This document shows positions 32,591-43,000 of a DNA stretch of 64,000 nt, in pieces (positions within the stretch are counted from its first letter, which is position 1; each line of letters starts with the position of its first letter). The stretch is from Tipula vernalis (lineage: Eukaryota > Arthropoda > Insecta > Diptera > Tipulidae). The stretch lies in NCBI GenBank assembly GCA_958295665.1, contig OY282560.1, positions 103,765,930-103,829,929 of the forward strand, read 5' to 3'. Position numbers and translations under genes: made by a program. Under the pieces are notes generated by a model. It was not told the DNA's origin and did not search any database. It saw nothing but the letters and a program-made list of their open reading frames with translations.

Positions 32591-35500
32591 CTGTAAATTA
32601 ATCAGAAAAGGTTTTTAAACGTGTGTTTACCCTAAAATAGGTGTATTTTTAGCTTACTATCGCATATTATCCCATAGCCGATGATTCAATGATTGATTAA
32701 AACAATTTGTGATGCCCGTATCATTCCAAATACGGTTGATTGTGTGTACATATTCTGGTGTTAGATTATCACGTCTTATATTTTCATATTTGGGTAAAAT
32801 TTTTGTTGCGTATATTTCATGTTCTAGAGAGTCAAATGTTTGCTTGTAGTCTAGCATACTCTTTATTAGGCCAATTAGAGTTCGATGAATATTCTGCAGT
32901 ATTTCATTGTACATCATTTGTTTTTCTCTAAAAATAAAGTGACAAAAATGAGAACAACAACAAAATTAATTATAGTGTCATCAATTTAACATTATTCAAA
33001 TGTGGAAGCGGAACAAACTTTTAATTCAAATTATCAAATTTAAACAGGTTTTCACTATGTATGTAAATGCGTTAGTTGGCCAATCCCAATTTACGGTTTT
33101 CCCATTATTACCTAACTACCAAATTATATTGTAATGACCATATGCTGTTGTAGTGATGACTAACTTTAAAATAACCCCGAACGTTTAAATGTTAAAACTG
33201 GTTAATTTAGTTAGTTGTAGTAATCTAAATTTTTGATCTAGAAATTATAAGTAATTTGTATTACGCGTAGCTCCACTTTCCGATAAACGATAGTAAACTG
33301 GCGCAAAATGAATTGCGATGACACAACTGGTCGTCAGAAAAAAAAGGCAGTTGGCTAGAAAACTCTCAAACATACTTTGAGTCCAAACATATTGATACAA
33401 AATACAAAACGATACGACTATAGAGGGCTAAATTTCAGGACTGTGTAATATTGGCCCTGGTTATAGAAAAGAAAAGTTGTCTGTGACTGTAAGGGAACTT
33501 CAACAATCACAAAAGGCTATATATGAAAACGGACACTTCTAAGAGCGTTGAACGTGAAATTTAAAGAAATAAGCGGTGTGTTCACAATATACTCAAATTT
33601 CTAAAAAATGTGCAGAAAATTTGAAAATTTAGCGACATTAAATTATGACCTTCAAGCCCCTCTCATTCAGAGTTTTCATAATTTCGAAATTAATTCTGAA
33701 ATCTGGCTGACTTGGGAATGTATTTTCCATTTCCATGTGAAAGTATATCTGTGTAGCTGCAGGACTAACAGTTTTGCTTGAATTATTCAAAAGTTATTTC
33801 CCAGTCGCTAACAATTATTCTGTTCAAATTGGAGCCCTGACCTAAGTTCTGAAACCACTTTCAAGAAATTTGCTACTGACTTGACTGCTACAGATCTATA
33901 AGAATTTCGAAAATAGATAAGGATAACGTTGCACTTCCACTATGATAAAGCCAAACAAATGTAAAAATCAGATCAGTTGTGAATTAGAAAAATATAAACG
34001 ACTAAACTCTCACGAGTTAGTCAGAATTTAGGTGCGGAAAATTACGTGCGTACGTGAACTCATCTAAAGTCAAAAAACTCAACTCAACTCAACCTCCAAC
34101 TCAACACACAAACTTAACCCTTGATTCCTTACTCAACCTCAAATCAATCTCCAAATCAACAAGATCAGTAACTCAAAAAAACTCAACCTTAACTCAATCC
34201 AAATTTTAACCCTAAACTTAGCCCTGAACTCAACACCCAAGACATACTTCAAATCAACAATGTCCGAAAAGTACATACGAACATAAACTCCGCAACTGAA
34301 CCAACCACTCAATCAACCGCAATTCAAGCTAATTTAACCTCAACTCAACTTTAATTTAATCCTAGCTGGAGCCAAATCTCAACCCCCCCCCCCCTAAACT
34401 AAATCCAACTCAAATAAGCATAATCTAACCTCCAACCCGACCTCCAAATTAATCCTTAACCTAACGCCCTACTCAACCCCAATTCAACTTCAACTAACAT
34501 CCGACTCAACCCAACTCGACTTCCAACTCAATTTGCCAACCTTCAAGTTAACCCCTAACTTAACAAGAACACAGTTTAATCCAATGCGCTGAACAACTCG
34601 CAAACCTCAACTCAACACCTACTTGACCACAACTCAACCGTCATCTTAACCACTAACTCAACTCAAATCAGAACAACACGAACTGACTTCCAGCTTAAAT
34701 TTCAACTCAACCCCAACTCGACTCCAAACTCAGAACTTAATTCAACCCTAAACTCAATGCCCAACTAAATCCCCAAATCAATATGGTTCGAGAAATACAT
34801 GCGTACTTGAACTCAACTAAAGCAAACTATACCCACTCAATGCTCAACTCAATCCCTAGATTAACACTACAACGACACCCAACTTAGCCATAACTCAACC
34901 AAATCCTAAACTCAAGATCGAACTCAACTCTCAAATCACCAGCTGAAGTATTGAATCAACCCCAACCCAACGCCAACTCAATCGCCAACTCGACCCCAAC
35001 CTTAGAATTCCAAACTAACATAAATATAAAAAAATTGGTCAACGTGAATCGAAAATCACGTGGTTTTGGGTCAATTTGTATGGCTGATACCTGATCCTCT
35101 TGACATACTGGTTGGAAAAGCTTTTCAATTCTCTTCAAAGACTTTCAAAACGTTGAGAAAAGCGGTTTTGGGAAAATAGAATTTTTGCTGATTGTTTTCA
35201 CTATGTACATAAATGCGTTAGTTGGCCAATCCCAATTTACGGTTTTCCCATTATTACCTAACTACCAAATTATATTGTAATGACCATATGCTGTTGTAGT
35301 GATGACTAACTTTAAAATAACCCCGAACGTTTAAATGTTAAAACTGGTTAATTTAGTTAGTTGTAGTAATCTGAATTTTTGATCTAGAAATTATAAGTAA
35401 TTTGTATTACGCGTAGCTCCACTTTCCGATAAACGGTAATAAACTGGCGCAAGATGAATTGGGATGACACAACTGGTCGTCAGATAAAAAAAAGGCAGTT

Positions 35501-38500
35501 AGCTGGAAAACTTTCCTAACAGACTTTGAGTCCAAACATATTGATACAAAATACAAAACGATACGACTATAGAGAATCCACAAATTGGACAGCTACATAT
35601 GTCTAGGGTGTTACAAGAAACTAAATCACTATTCTATGACTATCTATATCAGTCAATAAAATACTTCAGGACTGTCTAATATTGGTCCTGGTTAAAGGAG
35701 CAAAAAAGTTGTCTATAACTGTAAGGGAAGTTCAACAATCACAAAAGGCTGTATGAAAATGGACACCTCTGATAGCGTTGAACGTGAAATTTAAAGAATA
35801 GCGAAATTAAATTAAGACCTTCAAGCCCTTCATACTCAGAGTTTTGATAATTTCGAAATTAATTCAGAAATCTGACTGACTTGGGAACGTGTTATATTTC
35901 GAATAAACAAACTAACCAACAACTAATAGTTTTGCTAGAATTATTCAAAAGTTATTTCCCAGTCGCTAGCAATTATTGTGTAGGTGCTGGTTACTACCGT
36001 AAACTATCTCATAAAAGAGCAGGATAAAGTGTAAGCTTTGGCCGTCCGCCCCCCCCCCTATATTTGGTTTGTGTTGGTTAGTTGGAATTTAATCTAGAAA
36101 ACTAAATTGTCTGAATCCACAACATGAGCCGGATGTATTGAGATCCTCAAAGCACATCTTTTAACTATTCGAACTCACATTTCAATCAACTTGATTTCTC
36201 TTTACATTGTCTTGAGCAAAACCTCCAATACGCAACGACAAAATTGTTTTAAGCAACTGTAATGTTCAAATTGGAGCCCTGACCTAAGTTCTGAGACCAC
36301 TTTCAAGAAATTTGCTACTGACTTGACTTACAAGAAATCTGGTTAACATTTGAATTCGGCTTTAAGAATTTTAAAAGTAGGTAAGGATAACCAAGGATAT
36401 TATTAAATAGGGCAGCTGACTGTAGACGTTACACTTCCATTATGATAAAGCCAAACAAATGTAAAAATCAGATCAATTGTGAATTAAAAAATATAAAGGA
36501 CTAAAATCTCAAGAGTTAGTTAAAATTTAGGCGCGGAAAATTACATATGTACGTAAACTCATCTTGAGTCTCAGAACTCAACCAACCCAACCATAAACTC
36601 AACTCACAAACCTAATCCTTGATCCCTTACTCAACCTCAAATCAATCTCAAAATCAACAAGATCAGTAACTCAAAAAAACTCAACCTTAACTAACCCAAA
36701 TTTTAACCCTAAACTTAACCCTGAACTCAACACCCAAGTCATTCTTCAAATCAACACTGTCCAAAAATTACATACGAGCATAAACTCCCCAACTGAACCA
36801 ACCACTCAATCAACCGCAATTCAAGTTAACTCAACCTCAACTCAATTTTAATTTAATCCCAGCTGGAGCCAAATCTCAACCCCCTACTCAACTAAATTCA
36901 ACAAAAATCAGCACAATCTAACCTCCAACCCGACCTCCAAATTAATCCCTAACCTAACGCCTTACTCAACCCCAATTCAACTTCAACTAAACCCCTACTC
37001 AACCTCAACTCAATTTGCAAACCAACCCTAATCCAACCCAAGCTCAACCTTCAAGTTAACCCCTAACTCAATAAGAACACAGTTTAATCCAACTTGTTGA
37101 ATCTCTCGCACAACCTCAACTCAACACCTCCTTGACCATAACTCAACCTTCATCTTAACTCGTAACTCAACTCAAATCAGAACAACACAGGCTGACTTTC
37201 AGCTTAAATTTCAACTCAACCCCAACTCGACTGGTCCGAAAGGTCCGAGAAATAAATGCGTACTTGAACTCAACTAAAGCAAACTACCCACTCAATGCTC
37301 AACTCAATCCCTAAATCAACACTGTCCGAAAACGGGATGCGCACATGATAACTCAATCCTAACTGAACTGATCCCAACTCGACACCCAACTCAGCCATAA
37401 CTCAACCAAATCCTAAACTCAACACCGAACTCAACTCTCAAATCACCAGCTGAAGTACTGAATCAACCCCAACGCCCAATTCTATCTTCAAACTAGTATA
37501 AATATACAAAAATTGGTCAACGTAAATCGAAAATCACGTGGTGATACATTTTAATTACGTGGTTTTGGGTCAATTTGTATGGCAGATACTCGATCCTCTT
37601 GATGTAATGCTTTACCAAAAGCTTTTCAATTTTCCTCAAAGACCTTTAAAACGTCGAGAAAAGTGGTTTTGGGCAAACATAATTTTTGCTGATTTTTTGG
37701 CAGGATTTCAATAACTTTGAATTCTGTGGCGAAAGAAAAGTTCTCCATCCAAAAATCAAGAAACCAACAAATTGAGAAAAGTCCAATTCCACTCAACTAA
37801 CACAGTAAATCCTTGTGTCCACATACGATCAAATGCATCGGCCACTTTAACTCAAATACTGGTGATCTGAAACATGTTAATCTTTCAGGTATTTTTATAT
37901 ATTCTCTCTAGCCCCTTACAGGATGAACAGCTAATCGTAGAATCCTCACGTATGTTTAAATTTTGCCAAATTTTTTGGGGAGAAACTCGGCTTTTTTCCT
38001 GTGCTTAGGTAAAAATGTTGGTTACATCTTTTAAAGAAAGAAGCCTAATTCAATTAGACAAAATTTTTCGTAAAGCAAATTGTCGTAAAATAATTGATTG
38101 TACCGAAATTATTTTTATTAATTTAGATACCAAGTTCTGGGAGCTATCCAATTAGAAACTGGGTTATTTCTAAACTAATTATTATGAAATTCAACATGTA
38201 TGATGGAAATGACCTATTAGGAAAGAACTCTGTTAACTTCTTCAACTTTCATCGTACATGTCGAATTTCAACTTGTTACAAAAGGATCTAACAGATTATT
38301 ATCGCCCTAAAATTTTCTTAGGATGAATTACGAGCTGACTCAATTGCTATAACATTTCGAACATGTGAACTCCTGGAAATACCACACAATTTCGTACTGT
38401 CTAAATAGCTTGAAAAGGATCAATAAAGAAGTAATCTCTAAATATTGATGGCGAAAGGGTGACCAGAGTGACTCAAAATAACTGATTTACTGTTTAGTGA

Positions 38501-39321
38501 GAACTATATGTTGTTAAACACCGGCGGAACTAGTTATAAACGACGAACATTAAATCTGGTACGGAAAAAAGGTTGACCATCCCCGATATTTTAGCCCTTC
38601 GCCAAATTGACTTAAAAAGGATGGGCAAACGGACAGGCAATCGACACAAAATAATTGAAAATTCAGAAAATCGGAAAAAAGTAACAAAATTGGATAGGGG
38701 GGTTAAATTATCGAAATTTTGTCAAATACAGAATTATTTTAAAATTCGCTAGCGCGTATACAAATAGGTTTCTCTCGCTTATATTAACGATTTACGGTGA
38801 CAACGTTACATTTACAAAATCTTTATCATTTTACAGGTGAAATAATCACATTCTGATAAATTTTTTTTTATTTATGATCATCACATTTAATTACCACATG
38901 TTTCTTGACGCGCTATACGTACTTAAATACATTGGATGTTGTAATTAATCTAACTAAGTGTAATCATATCAAACAACACAATTTCGTTGATAAACAATAA
39001 TTCTAAAACTCAACAATATTAATCACAAAAAAACAGTTTTGATAATTTGATTTCCGATTTAACCGACTAACTGTCATTATTATTATTATTATTATAAGCA
39101 ACAACAATTTTTTGTATGTGCGGGGCCTTGCGGAATGAAGTTTTATCCGATTGCCTTTAATCTTTCCGTTTTATATTTACATTTTGATAAGGAATAATTC
39201 ATTTCTATGTTGTAGTTGGTGTTAAATTTTATTTTATTTTTTTTTTTATCTGTACGTATATTAGTAAATACGCCATATTTAGGTGACATTAGGTCAAAAC
39301 TACATATTAGTATTTACATAA

Positions 39322-39359
<38 letters not shown>

Positions 39360-39569
39360 TCGTACTTACTCATAATTAAAACCGCCACCATGCAATATTC
39401 GCATATGATTTATTAATGTTGTTTTGCCCGAATTTTCACAACCGAGCACTAAAATTTTGATCGATCGTTTAAAATTTTTCGAGACCATCGATGCAATTTT
39501 ATTCGGATTAGTTTCTTCGTTATTGGCAAATGATGAGCAAGAAATGCTTTGGCGTTGGCTAAAACTCAT
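32044..39569 (-). CDS. divergent heterotrimeric G-protein alpha subunit (partial gene)
   Basis: Three minus-strand coding exons, 39370-39569, 32658-32927 and 32044-32590, join in frame (introns after phases 2 and 2) to give about 339 residues from an ATG at 39569. Upstream the frame is closed by TAA. Gα subunits bind GTP and relay signals from receptors at the membrane. Seen: P-loop GCENSGKTT (residues about 43-51), helical-domain signature RIWNDTGITNCFNQS, RYFMNKI, NKMD guanine motif and a Gαs-like FPEY...DESP insert. Odd: the switch I Arg/Thr (RTR..T) and DVGGQ are replaced by ILKNYHQKDK and LQDISNQ, so Gly is lost and only Gln is kept. There is no N-terminal MGC myristoylation motif. The last exon (about 45-55 residues) is not found. 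Gαs-like features suggest a Gαf-type fly subunit, which is inference. Confidence 0.85.
32658..32927 (-). CDS. G-alpha exon 2 (helical domain)
   Basis: The acceptor is TTTATTTTTAG ending at 32928. The first base completes GAA with the GA of exon 1. The exon encodes EKQMMYNEILQNIHRTLIG... through RIWNDTGITNCFNQSLNHRLWDNMR, the alpha-helical domain typical of heterotrimeric subunits and absent from small GTPases. The donor is GATA/GTAAGC (GT at 32657-32656), leaving TA for the next exon. Confidence 0.85.
33048..35193. repeat. intronic duplicated unit, copy 1 (with ACTCAACC tract)
   Basis: Starts at GTTTTCACTATGTATG and ends just before the same words at 35194, so the two units are adjacent direct copies. 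It contains unique-looking blocks (GTTAGTTGGCCAATCCC, CGCGTAGCTCCACTTTCC), then about 900 bases of ACTCAACC-type sequence (34080-35000). The TTTTGGGTCAATTTGTATGG and CTCTTGACAT modules shared with the repeats at 18530 and 23266 follow. It is non-coding, inside intron 1 of the G-alpha gene. Confidence 0.85.
35194..37694. repeat. intronic duplicated unit, copy 2
   Basis: A direct repeat of 33048-35193, offset 2146 bases at its start, ending at ATTTTTGCTGATT (37682-37694). It is about 355 bases longer because of extra blocks at about 35575-35665 and 35975-36260 (with a C9 run) and smaller indels in the ACTCAACC tract (36560-37500). The well-preserved first 330 bases contrast with the diverged tract. 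Confidence 0.85.
37695..39325. other. G-alpha intron 1, 5' part on the minus strand
   Basis: No gene or element was recognised. It is AT-rich with an (ATT)n run near 39076-39094. Short frames have no family resemblance. Confidence 0.45.
39326..39357. repeat. (AC)n microsatellite next to the exon 1 donor
   Basis: Sixteen AC units on the plus strand. In the transcript this is (UG)n starting about 11 bases after the exon 1 splice donor. Confidence 0.95.
39370..39569 (-). CDS. G-alpha exon 1 (start and P-loop)
   Basis: The ATG at 39567-39569 is the first in frame after a stop. The exon encodes 66 residues plus two bases, ending ...MRILHGGGFNY with GA left over. The donor is GA/GTAAGTACG (GT at 39369-39368), a consensus site. 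It encodes a basic, Ser-rich N-terminus and RSIKILVLGCENSGKTTLIN, the G1 nucleotide-binding loop. A (TG)n run follows the donor within the intron. Confidence 0.85.
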
Positions 39570-40239
39570 GATGATGGTTTAAAAAATTACAATTATTTTT
39601 ATTGATTTATTTAGTTACAGATCACACGTAGAGAACAAGATCATGCACACACAATTTATTCACAACAACTAAGTATTATGAATACAAACAAACGTTTTTA
39701 TAAAATAAAAATGTTTTGATCAATAATTTTATTTCGATTAACACAGAAAAAAGGTCTGTTGTGCTTTTTATTTTTGTGTATAGTATATAAAAGCAAAAAT
39801 AGTGTAATGCCTATTAAATGGAACGATAAAATTTTAACACTGATGTGACTAGGGGGTGGTTAACTTTTATTTTTATAATGTAGAACACATAATAACCACG
39901 AATTACGCGATTTGCAAGAAATGCGCGGCAAGAATGCGCCGCAACGCATTATAAGATAAAACGAAGCGGAACGATTTTTTTTGGTTTTTGTATTATTTAC
40001 AATTAAACGTTTATTTACTTTTGACTTACAGGTATGCATGAATAAAAGTTTTTGAATTGTGAATGCCCTGTCAGTTGAATTATTCTCAACTCGTACACAA
40101 ATTTAACCAAAGTTACCAATATAACGGAACTAAAATGGTTAGCAGGACAAAAACTTGACCCGCTAGGTTAAAAACTTAAAAAGGATACCCTTCTGGTTGG
40201 GACAGCGGAAGGATACAATTTTAAATAATTAATAATTCG
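39570..40239. other. 5' flank / leader of the G-alpha gene
   Basis: It lies between the ATG at 39569 (minus) and the inverted repeat at 40240, and should hold the 5' UTR and promoter unless an upstream exon exists. A TATATAAAAG at 39784-39793 has TATA-box form in plus orientation (CTTTTATATA on the gene strand). A non-coding first exon ending upstream cannot be excluded. No other gene was seen. Confidence 0.35.
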
Positions 40240-40770
40240 AAGGTTCCACGACAACGCAATGAGCAGGCAGAACGGTCGTCATTTTACACCGTGCAGTACA
40301 ATTAGCATAGCGTCGCACACCTACGTTCTAGCTCGAACTTTGAGGTGTTATTTAATTCGCCTAGCAGAGACCAATCTATCATACGAAAAATTATAATCAA
40401 AAATATGAATGAGAGACACAAAACGTCAAGAGGAGTTTACGTAAGTATATTCATGAACGGGAAAAATAAAAGAATAAATAAATTATAGTGTTTACTTGCG
40501 TATTCGTACCCAGAAGAATAGAAGTACTCACAGTGACAACGAGGGGAGAAACGAGCCTTCATAATTTGATACAAGGCAACGAAAAACAACAGGCTTCAGC
40601 TGACCAACGTGTCAACGTGGAAGCAATGAAAGCCGAACACGAAACAACCGAAAGACGTTTTGAGTTGTGTTAATCTAACAAATATTGTGCTAAGGTTGTA
40701 AGGTTAAGCGTTTGCTTGATTAAGTTTATTCTGAATTATCTAAATATATAAAAATCCACCGGAAAATTCG
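40240..40770. repeat. left arm of a large inverted repeat (LTR-related family)
   Basis: The arm's reverse complement matches 42080-43000: TTCAGAATAAACTTAATCAA, GCAAACGCTTA(A/G)CCTTACA, CACAATATTTGTTAG, AACAAAC-free CGTCTTTCGGTTGTTTCG, ATTATGAAGGCTCGTTTCTC, CTATTCTTCTGGGTACGAAT and CGTTTTGTGTCTCTCATTC. A plus frame at 40488-40673 (RGETSLHNLIQGNEKQQ..., ending ERRFELC) may be a gag-like fragment. Related sequence lies at 47490-47635 and 50457-50620. Confidence 0.8.
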
Positions 40771-40976
40771 GAAAATCGAAAAATGATGTTTTTGTACGGG
40801 ATTTGTGCAAATTCATTTTTTTTTTTGTTTCGATTGCTTTGTTTCCATGTGTGGTTTTCCTGTTAATACTAAATTATTTATAAAATACCATAAATAAATA
40901 TTGCTAATTTCGAAATCAGCTGTTGTTTCAATTGATAATTTGCAACATTCTGACGACTTTACACTGTAATACTTAC

Positions 40977-41073
40977 CAATTAAGTACTTTTCAAATTGAG
41001 GTCGTAATCCAACACTTTCACAAAAGATTTTCAAGTTTTGATTTGCTATGATAAATTGTTTATTCTTTATAAA
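40977..41073 (-). CDS. unidentified exon-like segment
   Basis: On the minus strand a good acceptor (T-rich, ATATTTTTTAG ending 41074) and a consensus donor (ATTG/GTAAGTATT, GT at 40976-40975) bound a 97-base open stretch. It encodes 32 residues, FIKNKQFIIANQNLKIF then CESVGLRPQFEKYLI. Composition looks coding, with Cys, Arg and Pro among otherwise AT-rich DNA. I do not recognise it. It sits in the unique 1.3 kb between the inverted arms, upstream of the G-alpha gene on the same strand, and could be an exon of a gene lying towards higher coordinates. Confidence 0.3.
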
Positions 41074-42079
41074 CTAAAAAATATTAATAAAATTGTTGTT
41101 TTTTTTTTTCAAATAATTAATATTAATGCACATTAATTTCGCACATAAAAACCACTCTGACATTTGATTGGTCTATTAAGCATAACAAGTCCGGGGGAAA
41201 ACAAAATAAAACGGATTTTTAATTTTTATAACTCATTCGAACAGAAATAGTAACCGAAATATGTATTTTTTGTGGTAAACTACAGATGTCACTAATTCCT
41301 CACTACATTTGACAGTGTACAAAATGGAAAAGCTAATTTTTTGACATATTCTCAACGAATGTCATACTTGTCATTGGAGAAAAGTAGTAAGTTGAAATTT
41401 TTTTTTTTTTTTTTAATTATTTAAATTAATTTATTTATTTTTATTTATTATTTTATTATTACCAAATAATTAAATAAATTAACTACATACGTTAGTTTAA
41501 ATTACTTGTAAATTCTTAGTTTCCCATTTAACAGAATTATTGCACTGTTAAAAATATTTTCAAAATTTAGAAAAACGTTGTGTAGCCAACTTCATAATAT
41601 CATAAAAAAAATTTTGGTTTTTACAAAACAAGATCTTACGTAATTGATTTCGTTTTTATAAGTTTATACTGTATTTTTCACATAGATAATATTTTCTGTT
41701 ACGAGTATTTTTCATTCATAAAATTTTAATCAAAAATGTTCAATTTTACATGGGTTCTTATGGGAAATCGTAAAATGTATCCCCCTTAAATTAAGCTTCT
41801 TTTAAAATTGGTCTGAACCTGACAGCTTGTATATTTAGGTAAACTTTGGATAAGTACACAATGGCTCCGGTGGCGAACTCAATTCTTTGTAGGCGATTGT
41901 AGAGTCATAATTGAAAGCAGCGCGATTCAAGTCGAGTTACGTTTTGTTGAACCTGAGCTGCAATTTTCTTCGGGTTTTTCCGCCGGAAGTTTCCGAGTTT
42001 TTCACTCAGATTTTTCAATTTTTCTCTTCTTAAAGACTGTGGATTTTCCCAACATTTTCTTTCGTAAGAACCTTCTCCT
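41074..42079. other. unique spacer between inverted arms
   Basis: No gene was recognised other than the exon-like segment beside it. It is AT-rich, with T-runs at about 41098-41110 and 41398-41415. Confidence 0.4.
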
Positions 42080-42511
42080 GGCATTTTTATATATATTTAG
42101 ATAATTCAGAATAAACTTAATCAAGCAAACGCTTAGCCTTACATCCTAAGCACAATATTTGTTAGTTTAACACAACTTAAAACTTCTTTCGGTTGTTTCG
42201 CGTTCAGCATTCATTGCTTCCAGTAGCGTCTCACGATCTGCTTGAACACATTGGTCAGCTGAAGCCGGTTGTTTTTCTGTTGCTTTGCGTCCGATTAACT
42301 TGCTCAAAACTGCAATTTTTTTCAATTAATTTGTATCAAATTATGAAGGCTCGTTTCTCTCCTCGTCGCGGCACTGTGAATACTTCTATTCTTCTGGGTA
42401 CGAATACGCAAGTAAACACTATAATTTAATCTTTTATTTTTCCCGTTCATCAATATACGTACGTAAACTACTTCTGACGTTTTGTGTCTCTCATTCATAT
42501 TTTTGATCAAC

Positions 42512-42524
42512 ATTTTTCGTATGA
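42512..42524. repeat. target-site duplication of SINE copy 2 (left)
   Basis: ATTTTTCGTATGA, repeated exactly at 42846-42858. Confidence 0.85.
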
Positions 42525-42845
42525 ACCGAGCAAATGGCGCAGTGGTTAAAGCTGCGGCGGTTGGATCGGGAGGTACCGGGTTCGGATCCCTATAGGGGCG
42601 GGATGCACAAGGGATTTTTCATCATCTGATTACGATCGGTGATGAAGATGAACACATCTATGACCCCCTGTTGAGAGTGCAGAATTCATGGGCCGACCCA
42701 CCTTCCATGTCAGCACTATAGTTTGGCATGAAGCAATGCAATGTGCAGGTGGTTTAAACGAAAACGGGTCTATAGTCGTTGGAAAAAGTTGGGAGTGCCT
42801 CGAGCCCCAGAACAGATTGCAGGGATAAAAATAAACAAACAAACA
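42525..42845 (+). mobile_element. tRNA-derived SINE, copy 2
   Basis: Same family as 8414-8795. The head carries box A (ATGGCGCAGTGGTTAA, about 42534-42549) and box B (GGTTCGGATCC, about 42580-42590). The shared body follows, with a shortened 3' part and an AAACAAACAAAC-like tail. A 13-bp target-site duplication flanks it. It lacks about 60 bases present in copy 1 before GAGCCCCAGAACAGATTGCA. Confidence 0.85.
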
Positions 42846-42858
42846 ATTTTTCGTATGA
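42846..42858. repeat. target-site duplication of SINE copy 2 (right)
   Basis: ATTTTTCGTATGA, identical to 42512-42524. Confidence 0.85.
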
Positions 42859-43000
42859 TAGATTCGTCTCTGCCAGGCGAATTAAGTAACATCTCAAAGT
42901 TCGAGCTACAACTTAGCTGTACGACACTATGCTAATTATACTGCACGATGTAAAATGACGACCGTTCAGCCTGCGCGCGCATTGTTGATTTTTAGCGAAT

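Larger units (their letters stand above)
42080..43000. repeat. right arm of the large inverted repeat, split by a SINE
   Basis: Inverted relative to 40240-40770. It runs continuously to 42511, is interrupted by the SINE (42525-42845 plus duplicated target), and resumes with CGTATGATAGATTCGTCTCTG to about 42965 (CAGCCTGCG against CAGGCAGAACGG in the left arm). The arms differ by substitutions and small indels, including an extra block at about 42225-42320, so they are not a recent palindrome. Confidence 0.8.

Noticed and set aside
34080..37500. Telomere-like repeats (AACTCAACC)
   Set aside because: Units are irregular and interstitial, inside an intron, with ordered flanking modules. They do not form a regular TTAGG-type or other telomeric array.
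40813..40976. Minus-strand frame continuing past the exon-like segment at 40977
   Set aside because: The consensus donor GTAAGT at 40976 and loss of coding character afterwards suggest it is intron read-through.
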